Part shown: positions 22,173 to 34,050 of the stretch, in pieces | Position numbering within the stretch: the first letter of the stretch is position 1 | Layout of the letters: each line of letters opens with the position of its first letter | Assembly (NCBI RefSeq): GCF_964355755.1 | Contig: NC_092670.1 | Coordinates: 24,353,795 to 24,417,794 of the forward strand | Reading direction: 5' to 3' | DNA length: 64,000 nt | DNA from: Antedon mediterranea | Taxonomy: Eukaryota > Echinodermata > Crinoidea > Comatulida > Antedonidae | Translations under genes and position numbers: made by a program | Notes under the pieces: model-generated | The model's database searches: none | The model's input: only the letters and a program-made list of their open reading frames with translations | What the model was told of the DNA's origin: nothing

Positions 22173-23199
22173 CTATTAATAATATAAACAACCCGTTAAA
22201 AGCACAATGATGTTAACAAGTGAGTCGGCGAGAGATTGCGCAATGAATAATAGTTATATTGTTGGTTGGTAAGTTAATTTTTGCCTAGTACGTTTAGTCG
22301 TTGGTACCATGCACACACATGCGCATAGACGAACGTATCGGTTACAAAGTCAATACATTTATCTTATTTTATTCAAACAAGATCGCTTTCGCCAACAAAT
22401 GTACCAATATCCGGTATTTTTTTAATGTACAATATTTGTATTTCAGTTAAGTTTTAAATGAGTTAAATAATTATTTAATCTATTCCTTTTGTGAATCATT
22501 TTGATAGTTTTGATTTTGCATTATATTTCTTTGAAGAACACAATTATATTTTGAACGCGTTTTCGTTATAAAATAAATAAAAAAAATAATAAAGGTATAA
22601 CAGTTAATTAAATATTTATACTCATGTTTACAAAAACAACTTAATGTTTATTAATTAATATTATTAATTATATGATTGTTATGCAAACTAGTTCTGCCTT
22701 TGATTAAAATACTTCTTAGAAGCTGTACTTTGAAGCAAATTAACTTTGATTCATCTCAAATTGTTTTACCATGGTAAAACGTTTAAAACTTACAAATACA
22801 AAAGGGATGAAGTAGAATAGCAAAATGCACCATATTTTATGGTAGTTATGCTGTTTTTATTTAATAACCTGTTGAAATAAAAACAATGATTTTAAATGAC
22901 AATGTTATAATGGCAATGATATAGTGGAATTAAGATGATGCAATTTTCAAAATGTATCAATGTTACTGGTACATAATAAATAATTTAATTGTACTTATTA
23001 GGATTTTTTTAAAGCATGTTAATATACAAGTTTCTATGCCATGAAACCACAACTTAAATTGTCTTAATATGTATGTGTTTTAACAGTTAGTGTGTCTATT
23101 AAAAGTAAAACAGAAAACTTGTTATTATTAAATGATGCCATGCATTAATTATAAATGATTATGAAATATGTTAATTGGACGTCGAAACAACCAAACATG

Positions 23200-23900
23200 A
23201 AGTCCTAATAAGGCCAACAAATGGGTAGGTCGGTAGGAAAAGGTGTTTTTTTTTTTTTTTTTTTAGACCAAAAAATGTGTTGCCGGCAAAAAAATAAACA
23301 ATTTACACATGATAAAAAAAATACTTTTAAAAACACTATTTCCGTGTTATATGCTACATTACGCGAGTTAAAATTATTCCAGATGAAAAATATTGAGTTT
23401 CATATTGTTTTATCCATACGTAATTACACTGGCATTATAGATATAACATTAAAATGCAGGCCGTTATGAGCCATATTTCGCCGATTTCTTATCGCGGGGA
23501 AATTTCCCACCATGGAGAGACATCGATTGATCGCAAGGCGCATGCTGGAACGGGTGGATTATCGCTATATAGATAAACAAGTTTCAACAAAAGAGCTTAC
23601 GAAAATCTTAGGTAAATTTTTATTAAATGTATAGGCCTACTTGCTTGGCGATTCCATGCATTTTAAATCATTAAACAAGTTCATAATCATCGTAGTACTC
23701 TGTACAGTAAAAGTATGAGGGTGTTAAAAAATGTGATAACTAATAAAAACGTGTCACAACCACTGTGTAATCAAAGCGTTTATTTAGTTAAAACTTCGAA
23801 CCCCCTAAAATTGATAATCGCGTATTCCGGTTATCACATGATTGAGTCACGGTTGGTTGCACACTTCTTTTTTACACGGCGGAAGTGAAATAAATTCGCC
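23200..23900. mobile_element. Insertion in gene A LRR intron, unclassified
   Basis: Gene B lacks this segment between GAAGTCCTA and the next LRR exon. It contains a long T-run (23247-23264) and a small plus-strand open frame (23512-23634), but no recognised transposon ends. Confidence 0.45.
23512..23634 (+). CDS. Small ORF or candidate first exon, unknown
   Basis: An ATG in good context (CACCATGGAG) opens a 40-codon frame rich in Arg and Lys (MERHRLIARRMLERVDYRY). An AG/GTAAAT donor at 23611/23612 could end it as a 100-nt coding first exon, but no partner exon was found. Coding status is uncertain. Confidence 0.25.
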   Translation: MERHRLIARRMLERVDYRYIDKQVSTKELTKILGKFLLNV

Positions 23901-23971
23901 AATTTGGCAAATAAGACAATATATTTATGTATTTCACCTTATATAAAAGTAATTACGAAAAAGGTACCTAC

Positions 23972-24043
23972 AGTATTTGTAATGACGTCAAATCATCAAA
24001 CGTCTTGGCCGTCAATGTACGTATTTGGTTATTGTTCAAATAC
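23972..24043 (-). pseudogene. Gene A LRR exon
   Basis: A 72-bp phase-2 exon, LNNNQIRTLTAKTFDDL. Counterpart of 41529-41600 and 43855-43926. Splice sites intact. Confidence 0.85.
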
Positions 24044-24117
24044 CTTCAAAAAAATTAATTGTTTAAAAAAACATAATGGAAATTTAATCATCGGCATATT
24101 ATGGCTTTAGGATTTTT

Positions 24118-24738
24118 AGTTGCGTGGACGCGACTCTATAGTTCACTATGTTGGTCGGTCGGTCTGTCGGTCTGTCGGTATGTCTGTCGGTCCGGTATCA
24201 CTATGCGTTTTATTGCTTTCTGACCTTATCTTGATATCAGTTTAATCTAGCTAAGTCAATTTTTCACAGTATATTCCTTATGGCCAGGAATCGATGTGGT
24301 TATGTTTTCACGGTGCGCAATAAAAAATTACGCGGTCTACGCACGATTTAACGAAATCACGTTTGTAATCATATCTTCACAACCATGAATCACAATTAAA
24401 TCAAATTTGGTACTCATAAATTTCAGGGCATAAATCATCATATGACTGCTCGCCGGCTTTTAAAAATTGTCTCCTATCTTTTAACACTAGCCGGTCTGAA
24501 AATAATATTATTTTTGTTATTTTGTGATGTTATTAATAAACCAATTTTGATGATTTTCAATAGGCATGGTCTGAAAGTACTATCTACACCCAAAAATTCA
24601 GAACGATAACTTGAAAACAGTAGACGCTATCGTGCTAACAAACAAAAATACATACACACATACAAACAAAGTGAATACTATACTATAACAAACACACGCG
24701 ATCGATTACATATACCTCCTTGGCGGAGGTAAAAAATA
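24118..24738 (+). mobile_element. Dispersed copy of the 1.4-kb array family, in reverse
   Basis: It starts near TTAGTTGCGTGGACGCGACT, has a GGTCGGTCTGTCGG short tandem run, then carries the reverse complement of the array sequence (TTCCTTATGGCCAGGAATCG, AATTACGCGGTCTACGC). It ends at CTCCTTGGCGGAGGT, beside the next LRR exon. The gene B counterparts lack it. Confidence 0.65.
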
Positions 24739-24743
24739 CTCAC

Positions 24744-24815
24744 AGTTCATTCAAAGATGTCAAACCAGAAAAAACACAGGCTGGTAATGAACTAATTTGG
24801 TTGTGATTCAAACCC
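24744..24815 (-). pseudogene. Gene A LRR exon
   Basis: A 72-bp phase-2 exon, LNHNQISSLPACVFSGLT. Splice sites intact. Confidence 0.82.
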
Positions 24816-24977
24816 CTTCAAAAATAAATTTAATACACGGTAATATAACAATTGAAATTAAATAAATAGATATTCAATATTTGTATTAAAAGAAATGGCC
24901 CATGTTTAAATACGATAAACAAACGTACAATCCTTTCAATGCTCTCAAATCATCATTGCTATTAATATAGGAAAATA

Positions 24978-25345
24978 AATGAAAACATCGTCTGGTAATA
25001 TACTAATCTAGGTTAGTTTGAGTACAGATACCGTATTTATATGAATAGATTTCCCGCTGTGTTTTGTTTCGCCCCATAGGACATCATTTGGTTAAACTCC
25101 CTTCGAATAAACGCTAAAAACCCCGGGTGTTTTTATTTCCTCTTCCACCCCTGAAAAAACTTTTCCGAAAAAATATTCGAATAAATACGGTACCTCCGAA
25201 GTAAAGACAAAAATCGAAACGCTGAATGGTGAATAACAACATAAAAACAGACAATAGAAACTTGAGGCAAGTATGAATTTTAAAAAAAATAAGAAAAACC
25301 ATTGGCTGGTAATGTACTAATTTCGTTTAAGCCAAATATCTCCAA
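24978..25345 (-). pseudogene. Two broken LRR exons
   Basis: Partial exon sequence at about 24978-25031 (TCGTCTGGTAATATACTAAT) and at about 25290-25340 (TTGGCTGGTAATGTACTAAT). Both lack the donor-side half, so they are not usable exons. Confidence 0.6.
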
Positions 25346-25453
25346 AGTAAACAGAATACGCAATACACATGTGGAATTGTCTATGTTGACCACTTTTCAA
25401 TTAGCATTATAACAACAAAGTAAATGCAATTACCGTATATAAAAAATAAACAA

Positions 25454-25525
25454 ATTTCTTCTAGAGATATCAGCCCAGAGAAAATAGTGGCTGGTAATTT
25501 ACTAATTTCGTAGGAAGACAAATTC
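25454..25525 (-). pseudogene. LRR exon with lost donor
   Basis: The 24-codon LRR frame is open (SSYEISKLPATIFSGL), but the donor GT has become TT. A further fragment follows at 25622-25655. Confidence 0.65.
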
Positions 25526-25701
25526 CTTCAAAGTAAACACAATGCACATGTGGAATTGTCTATGTTGACCACTTTTCAATTAGCATTATAACAACAAATT
25601 AAATGCAATTATATAAAAAAAACACGTTTCTTCTAGAGATATCAGCCCAGAAAATTAACAACAAAAAAACGTAATTAAGACAATTAATACTTAACACTTA
25701 C

Positions 25702-25773
25702 AGTTTTTCCAGAGATGTCAAACCAGAAAACAATTTGGCTGGTAATGCGCTAATATTGTTCAAGGACAAATTC
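25702..25773 (-). pseudogene. Gene A LRR exon
   Basis: A 72-bp phase-2 exon, LSLNNISALPAKLFSGLT, with intact splice sites. Close to 27510-27581. Confidence 0.82.
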
Positions 25774-26178
25774 CTTCAAAGTTAACACAATGCACAGTAA
25801 ACATGTGAAATTGAATATGTTGGGTACTTTTCAGTCAATTTAACAACAATTTTAGGCCTACTCTGATCTTTGTCAAATATGTCAAACCAGAAACAAAAAC
25901 CTGCTTACATAATTTCGCGGTTTTATAATATTTATGATAACTTTGGTACTTTATTTTCAGGAAAGGTAAATAAATTTATAAATTGTCCTATTTAAGATGA
26001 TGACTTTTTTTAATGCTTTAAAAAAAAAAATCTGTTTTCCAATATGTCGCTGTACATTGATATCAATATCCTAACATTTGTGTCAGTTTTTAAATGTGAA
26101 TACTGTAAGTCAAAGACTGGTGGACAACAACTTAAAACAGGCAATAGAGATTTGAGACAAGTATAGAAATAAAAATAC

Positions 26179-26250
26179 AGTTTTTTCAGAGATATTAAAT
26201 CAGAAAAAGCATAGACTGGTAATGTACTAATTTGGTTAGATGACAAATCC
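26179..26250 (-). pseudogene. Gene A LRR exon
   Basis: A 72-bp phase-2 exon, SSNQISTLPVYAFSDLIS, with acceptor TTTGAAG and donor GTATTT. Confidence 0.82.
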
Positions 26251-27509
26251 CTTCAAAGTAAACACAATGCAACAAAAATGTGAATCCACAGAAACAAAAT
26301 TGTCTGGTAACATAATTTTTGCGGGTCATGATAATATGCTTAATATGCTAACTTTAGTATTTATGATTTTATTTTTAGGAAAGGAAGGTTACGTTAGTTA
26401 GGAAATGATAATTGTTATTGCTGGTTATAGGCATACAGTTCTTTCAGAGATATCAACCTGAACAAATATTAAATGTGCATATTTTGATTATTTTTATATA
26501 AAAAAATGTATATTTGGTAGCAGAATTGTTATGTTTATTTATATAATATTAAATAATTTAAGTGTTTGGACAAATTATTTGGTATCAAATGAACGCCCAT
26601 AAAATATTATATCCATTGCTACCCAACATGTATTAAAAATCTGTAATTATGATGCTAATTTTGTTAAAATTGTACATATTTTATAATTTTTTTACAAAAA
26701 TGAGTATATTAAATAGTGTAAATTTATTTTGGTTTATTTTGTATAATAAATCAATATTTGTTTAGCTTTAATGAACTATGTCACACATTAAATGAAAGCC
26801 AATCAAATATGCTATCCAATTGAATTGTAAAGTTAAAATTATAAAGCTAATAATTAGCTTTATAATTTTAACTTTACAAGTATAGTGTAAATATATTTTG
26901 GGTTATTATACATTTAATTCTAGTGTTTTAAATAACTATTTGGTATCAAATTAAACCCCATAAAACATGCTACCTAGTACATACAGATTATCCAATATGT
27001 ATTGAAATATCTTTTTTTTTTTGGAAAATATAGAATTATATAATATTATAAATCAACCAAAATAAATTTACCCTATAACTTACTGTATTCTCATGTTTGT
27101 CAAAAAAAAAAGAAGCATATTTTCAAAAAAGTCATAATTAAAGATTTTCAATACAAGTTGGGTACCAATGGATATTATATTGTATAGGGTTTTATTTTTT
27201 ATACCAAATTTAACGCTAAAATTATTTAAACCAAAATAAATTTACACTAATTTATACTCATTTTTGTCTAAAATTATTAAAATATGGAATTTTTAGTTTT
27301 GGTCATTTTTGGATCAAATGTCAGTAAAAGCATTTCCGGTCATTTTTCCGCTAAAAGTTGTGTTAGACCGATTATAAATATGTATATTCTGAACAATTTG
27401 ACACCGAAAGCAAATCTGTACGACAAGTGGTTGTCGAGATATAAGAGCCACACATTATTAACCTTAATGCATACAAATCTGACCCAGGTCATAGACTATT
27501 AACACTTAC
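26251..27509 (-). other. Gene A intron
   Basis: No intact exon. It holds a 26424-26450 LRR fragment, a perfect inverted repeat AAAGTTAAAATTATAAAGCT around 26830-26877, and a foldback-type sub-repeat at about 27290-27490. Confidence 0.55.
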
Positions 27510-27581
27510 AGTTTTTCCAGAGATGTCAAACCAGAAAACAATTTGGCTGGGACTGCACTAATTTCGTTCAAAGACAAATTC
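27510..27581 (-). pseudogene. Gene A LRR exon (most N-terminal intact)
   Basis: A 72-bp phase-2 exon, LSLNEISAVPAKLFSGLT, intact splice sites. Confidence 0.82.
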
Positions 27582-27735
27582 CTTCAAAGTAAACACAATA
27601 CCCAGTAAAAATCTGGTAACATAATTTTGCGGTTTCATGATAATATGCTAACTTTAGTATTTATAATTTTATTTTCAGGAAAGAAAGGTTACGTTAGTTA
27701 GGAATGATAATTGTTATTGGTTGTTATAGGCATAC

Positions 27736-27807
27736 AGTTCTTTCAGAGATATCAACCTGAACAAATATTAGGTGGTAAAATTCTAATTTCTATCCAAAAA
27801 CACTCAT
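27736..27807 (-). pseudogene. Frameshifted LRR exon
   Basis: It aligns with the LRR exon consensus but small deletions shift the frame into stops. The gene B counterpart is the exon split by the foldback element (46264 and 50470). Confidence 0.65.
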
Positions 27808-28057
27808 TTAAAGTATAGACAATACATGGTAGAAAAGGAAAGTGGGGCTATCACCATTACAGGCCCACTTTAATAATAGTTTACGCATAACAATGTGTTG
27901 AAATAATTGACAATGTCAATGTTGTGACTTTTTTAGTTTTACCACTATCACCGTTTAGAAATTAAAAATCGACCATTTTGTTTTCCCCAAAATTGTTTCG
28001 TCTCTGTCATCAAATTCTTTTAGATATAATAATGATAAGTTCAGTAAAGATACCTAC

Positions 28058-28187
28058 AATGATTTGATTGGACAATGCTGGTTGTAATTATAAATTTCTG
28101 TCCAGTTATAGCTTATTGGATTGTTACAATAATATTCGCATGTCACTGATGAGAACTGACAAGACAAATTCACTGGGCAAACCACTT
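28058..28187 (-). pseudogene. Gene A exon 2: LRR N-terminal cap
   Basis: A 130-bp exon between a TTTTTATAG acceptor and a GTAGGTATC donor, phase 1 in and phase 2 out. It encodes VVCPVNLSCQFSSVTCEYYC, the spaced-Cys pattern of an LRR N-cap. 96% or more of residues are shared with 51353-51482. Confidence 0.82.
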
Positions 28188-28860
28188 CTATAAAAACAGA
28201 ATAAGAAATAAATAAATACAAAACAATAACCGATAAAAGATAGTTAGCAGACACTTCTCATGTAACGTTGTTACACGTTACGATTGTTCATTCTGTACGA
28301 CGAAGGAGAATCATTTACTCTAAGCCTGCGCGGTCACCTTTTTGTAAGACTCTAGACCTATTTTATGAGTCATAATAAGTTAATAATCCTGATCCCTTGC
28401 CGTTTTCATTGTGATATGGATGAGTTTGCTCGCTGACCTCATCGTGTTATTTTTATTATCAAAGACGTTTTGTCTCCAAAACAAAAACAAAAATAAAAAT
28501 GAAGATTAATTAAGCTTTAAAAAAAACTTCATTGATGTCAAGACAATCGCTTGGTTGACTTTTGTATTTCTTTAAATTCAAGTTTTATCTAAATCATAAA
28601 GCTTTGTTTGATCCAATATTTGGAAATATAAATTGTTTAACAAAAATGAGAGACAACCAATATTGCAGAAAATCGATTATTTGAAATTTACTCAGTAAGT
28701 TTGATAATGATCAGATCAAGAGACTACAATAGCAAACATATTATACATGTATAATGACAATATTAAAAGCATACCAGAATAATTGCAGCAGATAACAAGC
28801 GGTACAGTCAAGATAAAAAATATTAGACATGTATAATGACAATAATAAAAGCAATCATAC

Positions 28861-28936
28861 CAGAAACATTGCAGCAGATAACAAGCGGTACAGCCAAGAT
28901 TATGACGATTATTATTTTAAAGACGACAGCCATCAT
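28861..28936 (-). pseudogene. Gene A exon 1: signal peptide
   Basis: Two adjacent ATGs start MMAVVFKIIIVIILAVPLVI, a classical signal peptide, ending at a GTATGA donor (phase 1). A partial second copy of the exon 3' end lies at about 28772-28815, a local duplication with no start codon. Confidence 0.82.
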
Positions 28937-29390
28937 TCTTCTTTACTCAACTCAACTAAAAATAAACGTTTACTCCGTGAACTTGTTCGTTATGTTATAA
29001 ACGTATCGTGCTAACTACTCATATATAATTGAATAATTCTGTTGCGTTGATGTTAATGTGTATTAAACATTTAGACAAATTACTTCACCAGATATTCCTA
29101 GTATAAACGTCTTAAATAACCAATATCGTAAAGTACAACATTAAAAGTGAAGTAGTCGTGTGGTCCTCTTAGCCTACTGTTGCAAAATATTTTTTAACAG
29201 TGACTAACCCAGAGTTTGAAGCGAAAGTTCGCTAGTTCAGGACTTAACCCCCTGTCATTATAATAATAAATATATATTGTGTTAATAATTTCAGTGCTTT
29301 TATGCTTACAAAATTGATTTCAATTGATGTGTCTTATAGAAATGGTGCTGTTTGTAATGTTAAGTGTGGCACATGCAAGCGAAATCGGAT
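28937..29390 (-). promoter_or_regulatory. Gene A 5' flank, conserved with gene B
   Basis: Upstream sequence matches 52212-52668 closely (for example CGCTAGTTCAGGACTTAACC). The duplicated unit therefore included the presumed promoter. No TATA assignment is attempted. Confidence 0.5.
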
Positions 29391-29494
29391 ATATATATAT
29401 ATATAAACACATCAGGCAATGAACATTAATTCTAAACCGCCCGGGGATATACTGAAATTTAATTAATTAATTTGAAACGATAAAGATGAGGAAA

Positions 29495-29565
29495 TCTGTG
29501 AGAATGAGAAAAAGTCGCCCCAACCGAGACTCGAACTCGGACCGCCTGCTTGATATGCAGATGTC

Positions 29566-29568
<3 letters not shown>
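29495..29568 (-). tRNA. tRNA 3' half (pseudo), cut by a TA microsatellite
   Basis: The minus strand gives an anticodon arm (CTGC ATATCAA GCAG), a perfect 5-bp T arm (CCGAG TTCGAGT CTCGG), an acceptor strand TTGGGGCG and a T5 terminator. The 5' half is replaced by the adjacent TA run. It belongs to the SINE-like family also seen at 755-830. Confidence 0.6.

Positions 29569-29659
<91 letters not shown>
29569..29659. repeat. TA dinucleotide microsatellite
   Basis: About 45 uninterrupted AT repeats. Confidence 0.95.
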
Positions 29660-29661
<2 letters not shown>

Positions 29662-29862
29662 CATACTGTAAATTATAGAAACAGTGCTCATATTCGGAAC
29701 ATGATCTCATAATCGCGTCGAGCATAGCTCATTGGCAAAAGTTCCATATTTTTTAGTTGTATGAAAAAATGTCTCTGGCGGGATTTGAACCTGCAACCTC
29801 TCGCTTACAGGGCGAGTATCATACCACTAGACCACAGAGCCATGTATGGTATTATCACAGAT
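29659..29862. repeat. 204-bp direct repeat, copy 1
   Basis: It runs from TCATACTGTAAATTATAG to TATTATCACAGAT. It appears identical to 30026-30229 and contains a tRNA-like gene in each copy. Confidence 0.85.
29771..29841 (-). tRNA. tRNA-like gene, tRNA-Pro-like body, TGT anticodon
   Basis: The minus strand folds as GGCTCTG acceptor, a D-arm GGTCTAGTGGTATGAT as in tRNA-Pro, an anticodon arm CTCGC CCTGTAA GCGAG, and a T-loop TTCAAAT. Loop position 33 is C rather than the usual U, and there is one mismatch each in the acceptor and T stems. A T6 terminator follows 2 nt downstream. It could be a diverged tRNA gene or a SINE head. Confidence 0.55.
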
Positions 29863-30025
29863 TTTCACCCACCAGATACATTCTCTCATACAACAAACGC
29901 CCTCACAATCAGTGGAGGCTTAACAAGTCAGAATAAATTCCAACTTTAATTCGCAACGGTTTTTTAAATAATATTTTGTATATGTAAATCAATGATGTTG
30001 CGTAGCACTGTGTAAATTATATATA

Positions 30026-30229
30026 AATCATACTGTAAATTATAGAAACAGTGCTCATATTCGGAACATGATCTCATAATCGCGTCGAGCATAGCTCATT
30101 GGCAAAAGTTCCATATTTTTTAGTTGTATGAAAAAATGTCTCTGGCGGGATTTGAACCTGCAACCTCTCGCTTACAGGGCGAGTATCATACCACTAGACC
30201 ACAGAGCCATGTATGGTATTATCACAGAT
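30026..30229. repeat. 204-bp direct repeat, copy 2
   Basis: See 29659-29862. A 163-bp spacer separates the copies. Confidence 0.85.
30138..30208 (-). tRNA. tRNA-like gene, second identical copy
   Basis: All 71 bases match the copy at 29771-29841, including the C33 and both stem mismatches, so duplication is recent. Confidence 0.55.
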
Positions 30230-31556
30230 ATTATGTACCCATTTACATACGATTTTACAGGAAAAGGGGTACAAATCTACATTAGAAATCGTTAAAATCT
30301 TCAATTTTTTTCACGCTGCTGCTCTAGCCCGCTACGTCACACGAGATGACTCATTAATTAGATGAAATCAAGCAGCAGTTATAGTACTACACTTTGACAT
30401 TTTTGTTAAAATGGAAACTCCACTATAATGTATAGGTAGCAGCTACATTTCTGGTATTTATGAGTCCCATGATAATACTGTATTTCGCTGTCAGATAATC
30501 ATTGAATTATTATCAAAACAGTCCATGAAAGTTTTTGTTTGTAATATGATACTTCACACTTAAGGCGTGATGAAGTGACCCCCAGACTTGACCTTAGCAA
30601 TAAAATAAAATAAATTGAGTCTGTTTCATATCAAAGTTATTCACTTCTGTAACAAAATTCACATTATAGAAAGAGAAAAGAAACGTTTAATTATAACTCA
30701 AAAACCACATTGTCTGACAGATTTTTGCTTTTAATTACATTTTTTAAGGTAAAATAACTATTATATGACAATAAAATGACACATTCAAAAACAAATTTGA
30801 AATAAAAAATATTTTTCAGAGGGACAATATATCTTTAAAACTGTTAAGTCAATAAGCGAGCAGCGTTTTTTGTAAGAAATATTTCTTGTTTAAAGTTGAA
30901 CAGAGTTCAACTTCAACGTTACGATCGGTAAAACTGACTGACCAATCAAATAGTTCATAAATTACGTCATCATTGTTTGTGACAATTCTTATTTTTTACA
31001 ACGCGACGATGTTTTTTGTGCTCTTTTAAAGTCTGACATTTCAAAATAACATTTGTAAGTAAAACTAAGTTTTAATATAAAAACAATTTAATTTAATGTT
31101 GTCTTTTAAATTAGTGTAAAGACTAGATTAAGATATCAGCGAAAACATGTCCTAGGCCGGCTGGGTTGAAGCATCAAAACCCCTAACTTTTTCAATTTTG
31201 ACACGGGCCCGGCTGCGCGTGACCGGCCTTGGCTTTTCAAAACTTCACGTCCATGTGTCCCAGCAACGTCGAAAGAACCAAGAAACCAACGATCACGTAA
31301 AAATTCGCGACGGAAAAAGAGGCTTTAGGCGCAAAAAAACAGTTCCGTATATTAAATATGGTCTATACAAAACCCACTATATTCAAATAATTATATGACA
31401 AGAATCTACTGGCCTCAGATGCTATTTCCGGGCGTGTAGAAAAAAATTCCCGGGGGGCATGCCCCCGGACCCCCCTCCCCCTAGACGATTATTTTTCCCA
31501 TATCGTCCTCCTCTTTTTCAAAATCCTAGATCCGCCCCTGCTTTCTCTCTGCTTCT
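30230..31556 (+). mobile_element. Non-autonomous DNA transposon, right end CCTAGATCCGCCCCTG
   Basis: The body matches 10110-10510, with an internal insertion at about 30315-30885. The copy ends with GGGGGCATGCCCCCGGACCC and CCTAGATCCGCCCCTG, the inverse of the CAGGGGCGGATTTAGG left end at 57539 and 10063. The small ORF at 31198-31398 has no recognisable family. Confidence 0.5.
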
Positions 31557-32754
31557 CTTCCACGCCCCTTATGACCAGGCAATTTCTTCTGCTGTATTGT
31601 TCAGCTTCGTTCTAATAGATCTGTACAGTTACATAGTCACACAAATTAGTCCGGTCCCTAAGGGGAAATGAGGTTACCATAGTGGATACAAGTGTGCCCT
31701 TTTGCATGTTGATAGAACATGATATGGAGATACCAAAACAAAGTTACTGGAAATCTGATTTGACCTCTGTGACCTCTGACCTCAATTTTTATATTTCTAT
31801 CTTAAACAGCCATATCTCCGCAACGGGTTTGACAATTGAAATGATATTGGTGTCAAATAGATCAGAGGGTACATATTTATATTCGCTCTAATAGAACTTT
31901 TTTTTTAAAAACGACCGGAAATGTAATTTCTCAACGTTTTGACCTTTGACCTCGGCTTACTATATCTCAATAACTACTGGTCAAAATTTCTTGAAATTTG
32001 TTTCAAATTGTTAAGAGCATACATATTTATATATACTCTAATTAAACATGTTCTTCCTAATTCACAGGAAATGTCATTTACTGACCTTTGACCTTTAATG
32101 TTTAAATATGTCTATCTCTGTAACCAAATTTCATAAAAAGTTCAATTTGGTGTCAAATTGTTCAGAATGTAAACATTTATATTAGCTCTAATAGAAGATG
32201 TTATCATATTTTAACGGGAAATGCCAGTTTGAGTTATGATCAGAATATACTGTTAAGCGTGCATGTGTCATACTTATAATAATATACCTAAAATATAGAT
32301 TTAATGGACCAGACTACATTCAATATCCTATTTAATTTACCTTTTACAATTTTCTTAAAACTTAATGTTTAATTTAATTTCAATATATAATTCCATTGCA
32401 TGGTAGGCCTACACCGTAAGAGCAACACTTAATATCAACATAAAATTAGATAAACTTAAAGTTGAATAACATTTTTTTTTTAAATAAAGAGAAAAGAAGA
32501 ATTAACCAATGCGATTTGATACTCATAAAACACATAACCTAATTATCAATTCATTGCTTGAAGTATGCTGAACAAATGAAATGTTGAAAACAGTGAGGAA
32601 AAAGCGAAGAAAAGAGTGAAAAATAAAAACATATGTTTGAAATATTAGAAATCTGAAAAGGATCAAAGACAAATTAATTACAAAGCTGATTTCTTTTCAA
32701 GAACATAGTGTAGTGGAATATAAAGGGAAAACGAACCAGTGAGCAGTCAAAAAA

Positions 32755-33340
32755 ATTACCATCTATTCTTGTAGAGAAAATGAAAGAGGCTTTAAGGCAA
32801 ATGCAAGAAAACAAAGCTCCAACACTGATGATGAAGCTTGATGAGGCAATAACACATCCAGCTCATAACACTATACAACAACATCTTTGAAACCACAAGA
32901 AATGAAGAGATTAAGCAATGATGTACTTTTAACCACAAAAACATGACAAAACTGACATCAACCATTACCGACCAAACGAACATTATCACATGTACACAAA
33001 TAATCAAAAAACAAAATCAGAGACCGACTAGAAGTACATAAACTAATATATATGGCTTCATACAGTAGGACCATCTTATACAGTTTGTCAATCAACTAAA
33101 ATAAAAAGGAAATGAATATCACCAAATCTTTGATTTAGAGATTATCAGAAAGCATTTGACTTAATAAAACAGGCATTACCATATTAGAGGGAAATATTAT
33201 ACCTCAACAAATATTGATTACGATCGTTAAAAGAGTAGTTAAGGAAGATTAGTAAGACAAGGCGACACTTAAGATCTTCACTGCATTTGAAGAGGTGTTT
33301 AATCAAAGGGCTAATCTAAAAAATAGAGTAAATATCACTT
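32755..33340 (+). pseudogene. Decayed reverse transcriptase (RTE-like LINE)
   Basis: Frame-broken plus-strand translation shows LVEKMKEALRQMQENKAP, then KHDKTDINHYRP, DYQKAFD and RQGDT in the order of LINE reverse transcriptase blocks 0 to 4. There are many stops and frameshifts. It is too degraded for firm clade assignment. Confidence 0.5.
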
Positions 33341-33744
33341 TAAAGACAAAATAAACAGTTAATTTAACCAAAACCACATTGACTTCCAGCCTATTTTTTG
33401 CTTTGAATTACAGTTTTTTTTGGGTATGCACTATATAATTTTTTTTCAATCCAATTGTTGGTGAAATAGTAAATAACTATTATGTGTGACATTAAAATTG
33501 CATATTCAACAAAAATATTTGTCAAAATTACTTTGTCAGGGGAAAATAAGTATATCTGTAATAGCATGTGATATTATTAGCAAATATTTCAAATGTAGTT
33601 TTGAAACTTTCCCATTACAAACAATTGCCATAATTTTGATAACATTACAATACACCCATCCTCTGGGACTTATTTTCAAATGTAGCTAAAAAATTTCCAG
33701 TACAATTCCGGCCATTTTGATGTGTATAGATGCATGCAGTAGCA

Positions 33745-34050
33745 TTGGAAATGCGAGAGAGGGGGAGGTGGTTGGGGTGATGGAGAGGTGGTTGGGGTGA
33801 TGGAGAGGTGGTTGGGGTGATGGAGAGACACATATTTTTTTACATATTTGTCTACACTATAAACTAGTTTAACAAAAAAGGTGTGATGTGTCCAAATATG
33901 GTAGTGATATCATGTCATCGTGTCCATATATGGGCACATCACACTTTTTTGTCGCATAAAGTTTTATAGTGTAGACAGAGTTTAACATTTGTGTAACATG
34001 TAAAAAAATGTCTCTCCATCCACCCCAACCCCCTTCCCTCTTTTTTTATA
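33745..34050. mobile_element. Nested hairpin element (MITE-like)
   Basis: Arms of about 130 bp are inverted: GGTTGGGGTGATGGAGAGAC, CTACACTATAAA and GTGTGATGTG on the left against their complements on the right. The left arm holds a tandem triplication of GGTGGTTGGGGTGATGGAGA. Confidence 0.6.

Larger units (their letters stand above)
12541..28936 (-). pseudogene. Gene A: LRR-containing GPCR (LGR/relaxin-receptor-like), disrupted
   Basis: The family is made of plasma-membrane receptors whose LRR ectodomain binds ligand. Visible exons: exon 1 28861-28936 (signal peptide); exon 2 28058-28187 (Cys-rich LRR cap); LRR exons 27510-27581, 26179-26250, 25702-25773, 24744-24815, 23972-24043 and 22101-22172; final exon 18533-12541 (hinge plus 7TM), split by an LTR element at 13311-18257. 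Degenerate LRR exons lie at 27736-27807 and 25454-25525. Apart from the insertion the 7TM frame is open. The DRY position reads SINRAV, and the TM2 motif HLAVSD has His where gene B has Asn. Probably inactive in this haplotype, though the insertion could be polymorphic. Confidence 0.85.

Noticed and set aside
28054-28254. 66-codon frame as an independent secreted protein
   Set aside because: Its apparent start and hydrophobic part are intron sequence; acceptor and donor sites define the LRR-cap exon 28058-28187 instead.
29459-29725. Open frame with a long Tyr-Ile run
   Set aside because: It is the translation of the TA microsatellite fused to a tRNA-like segment.
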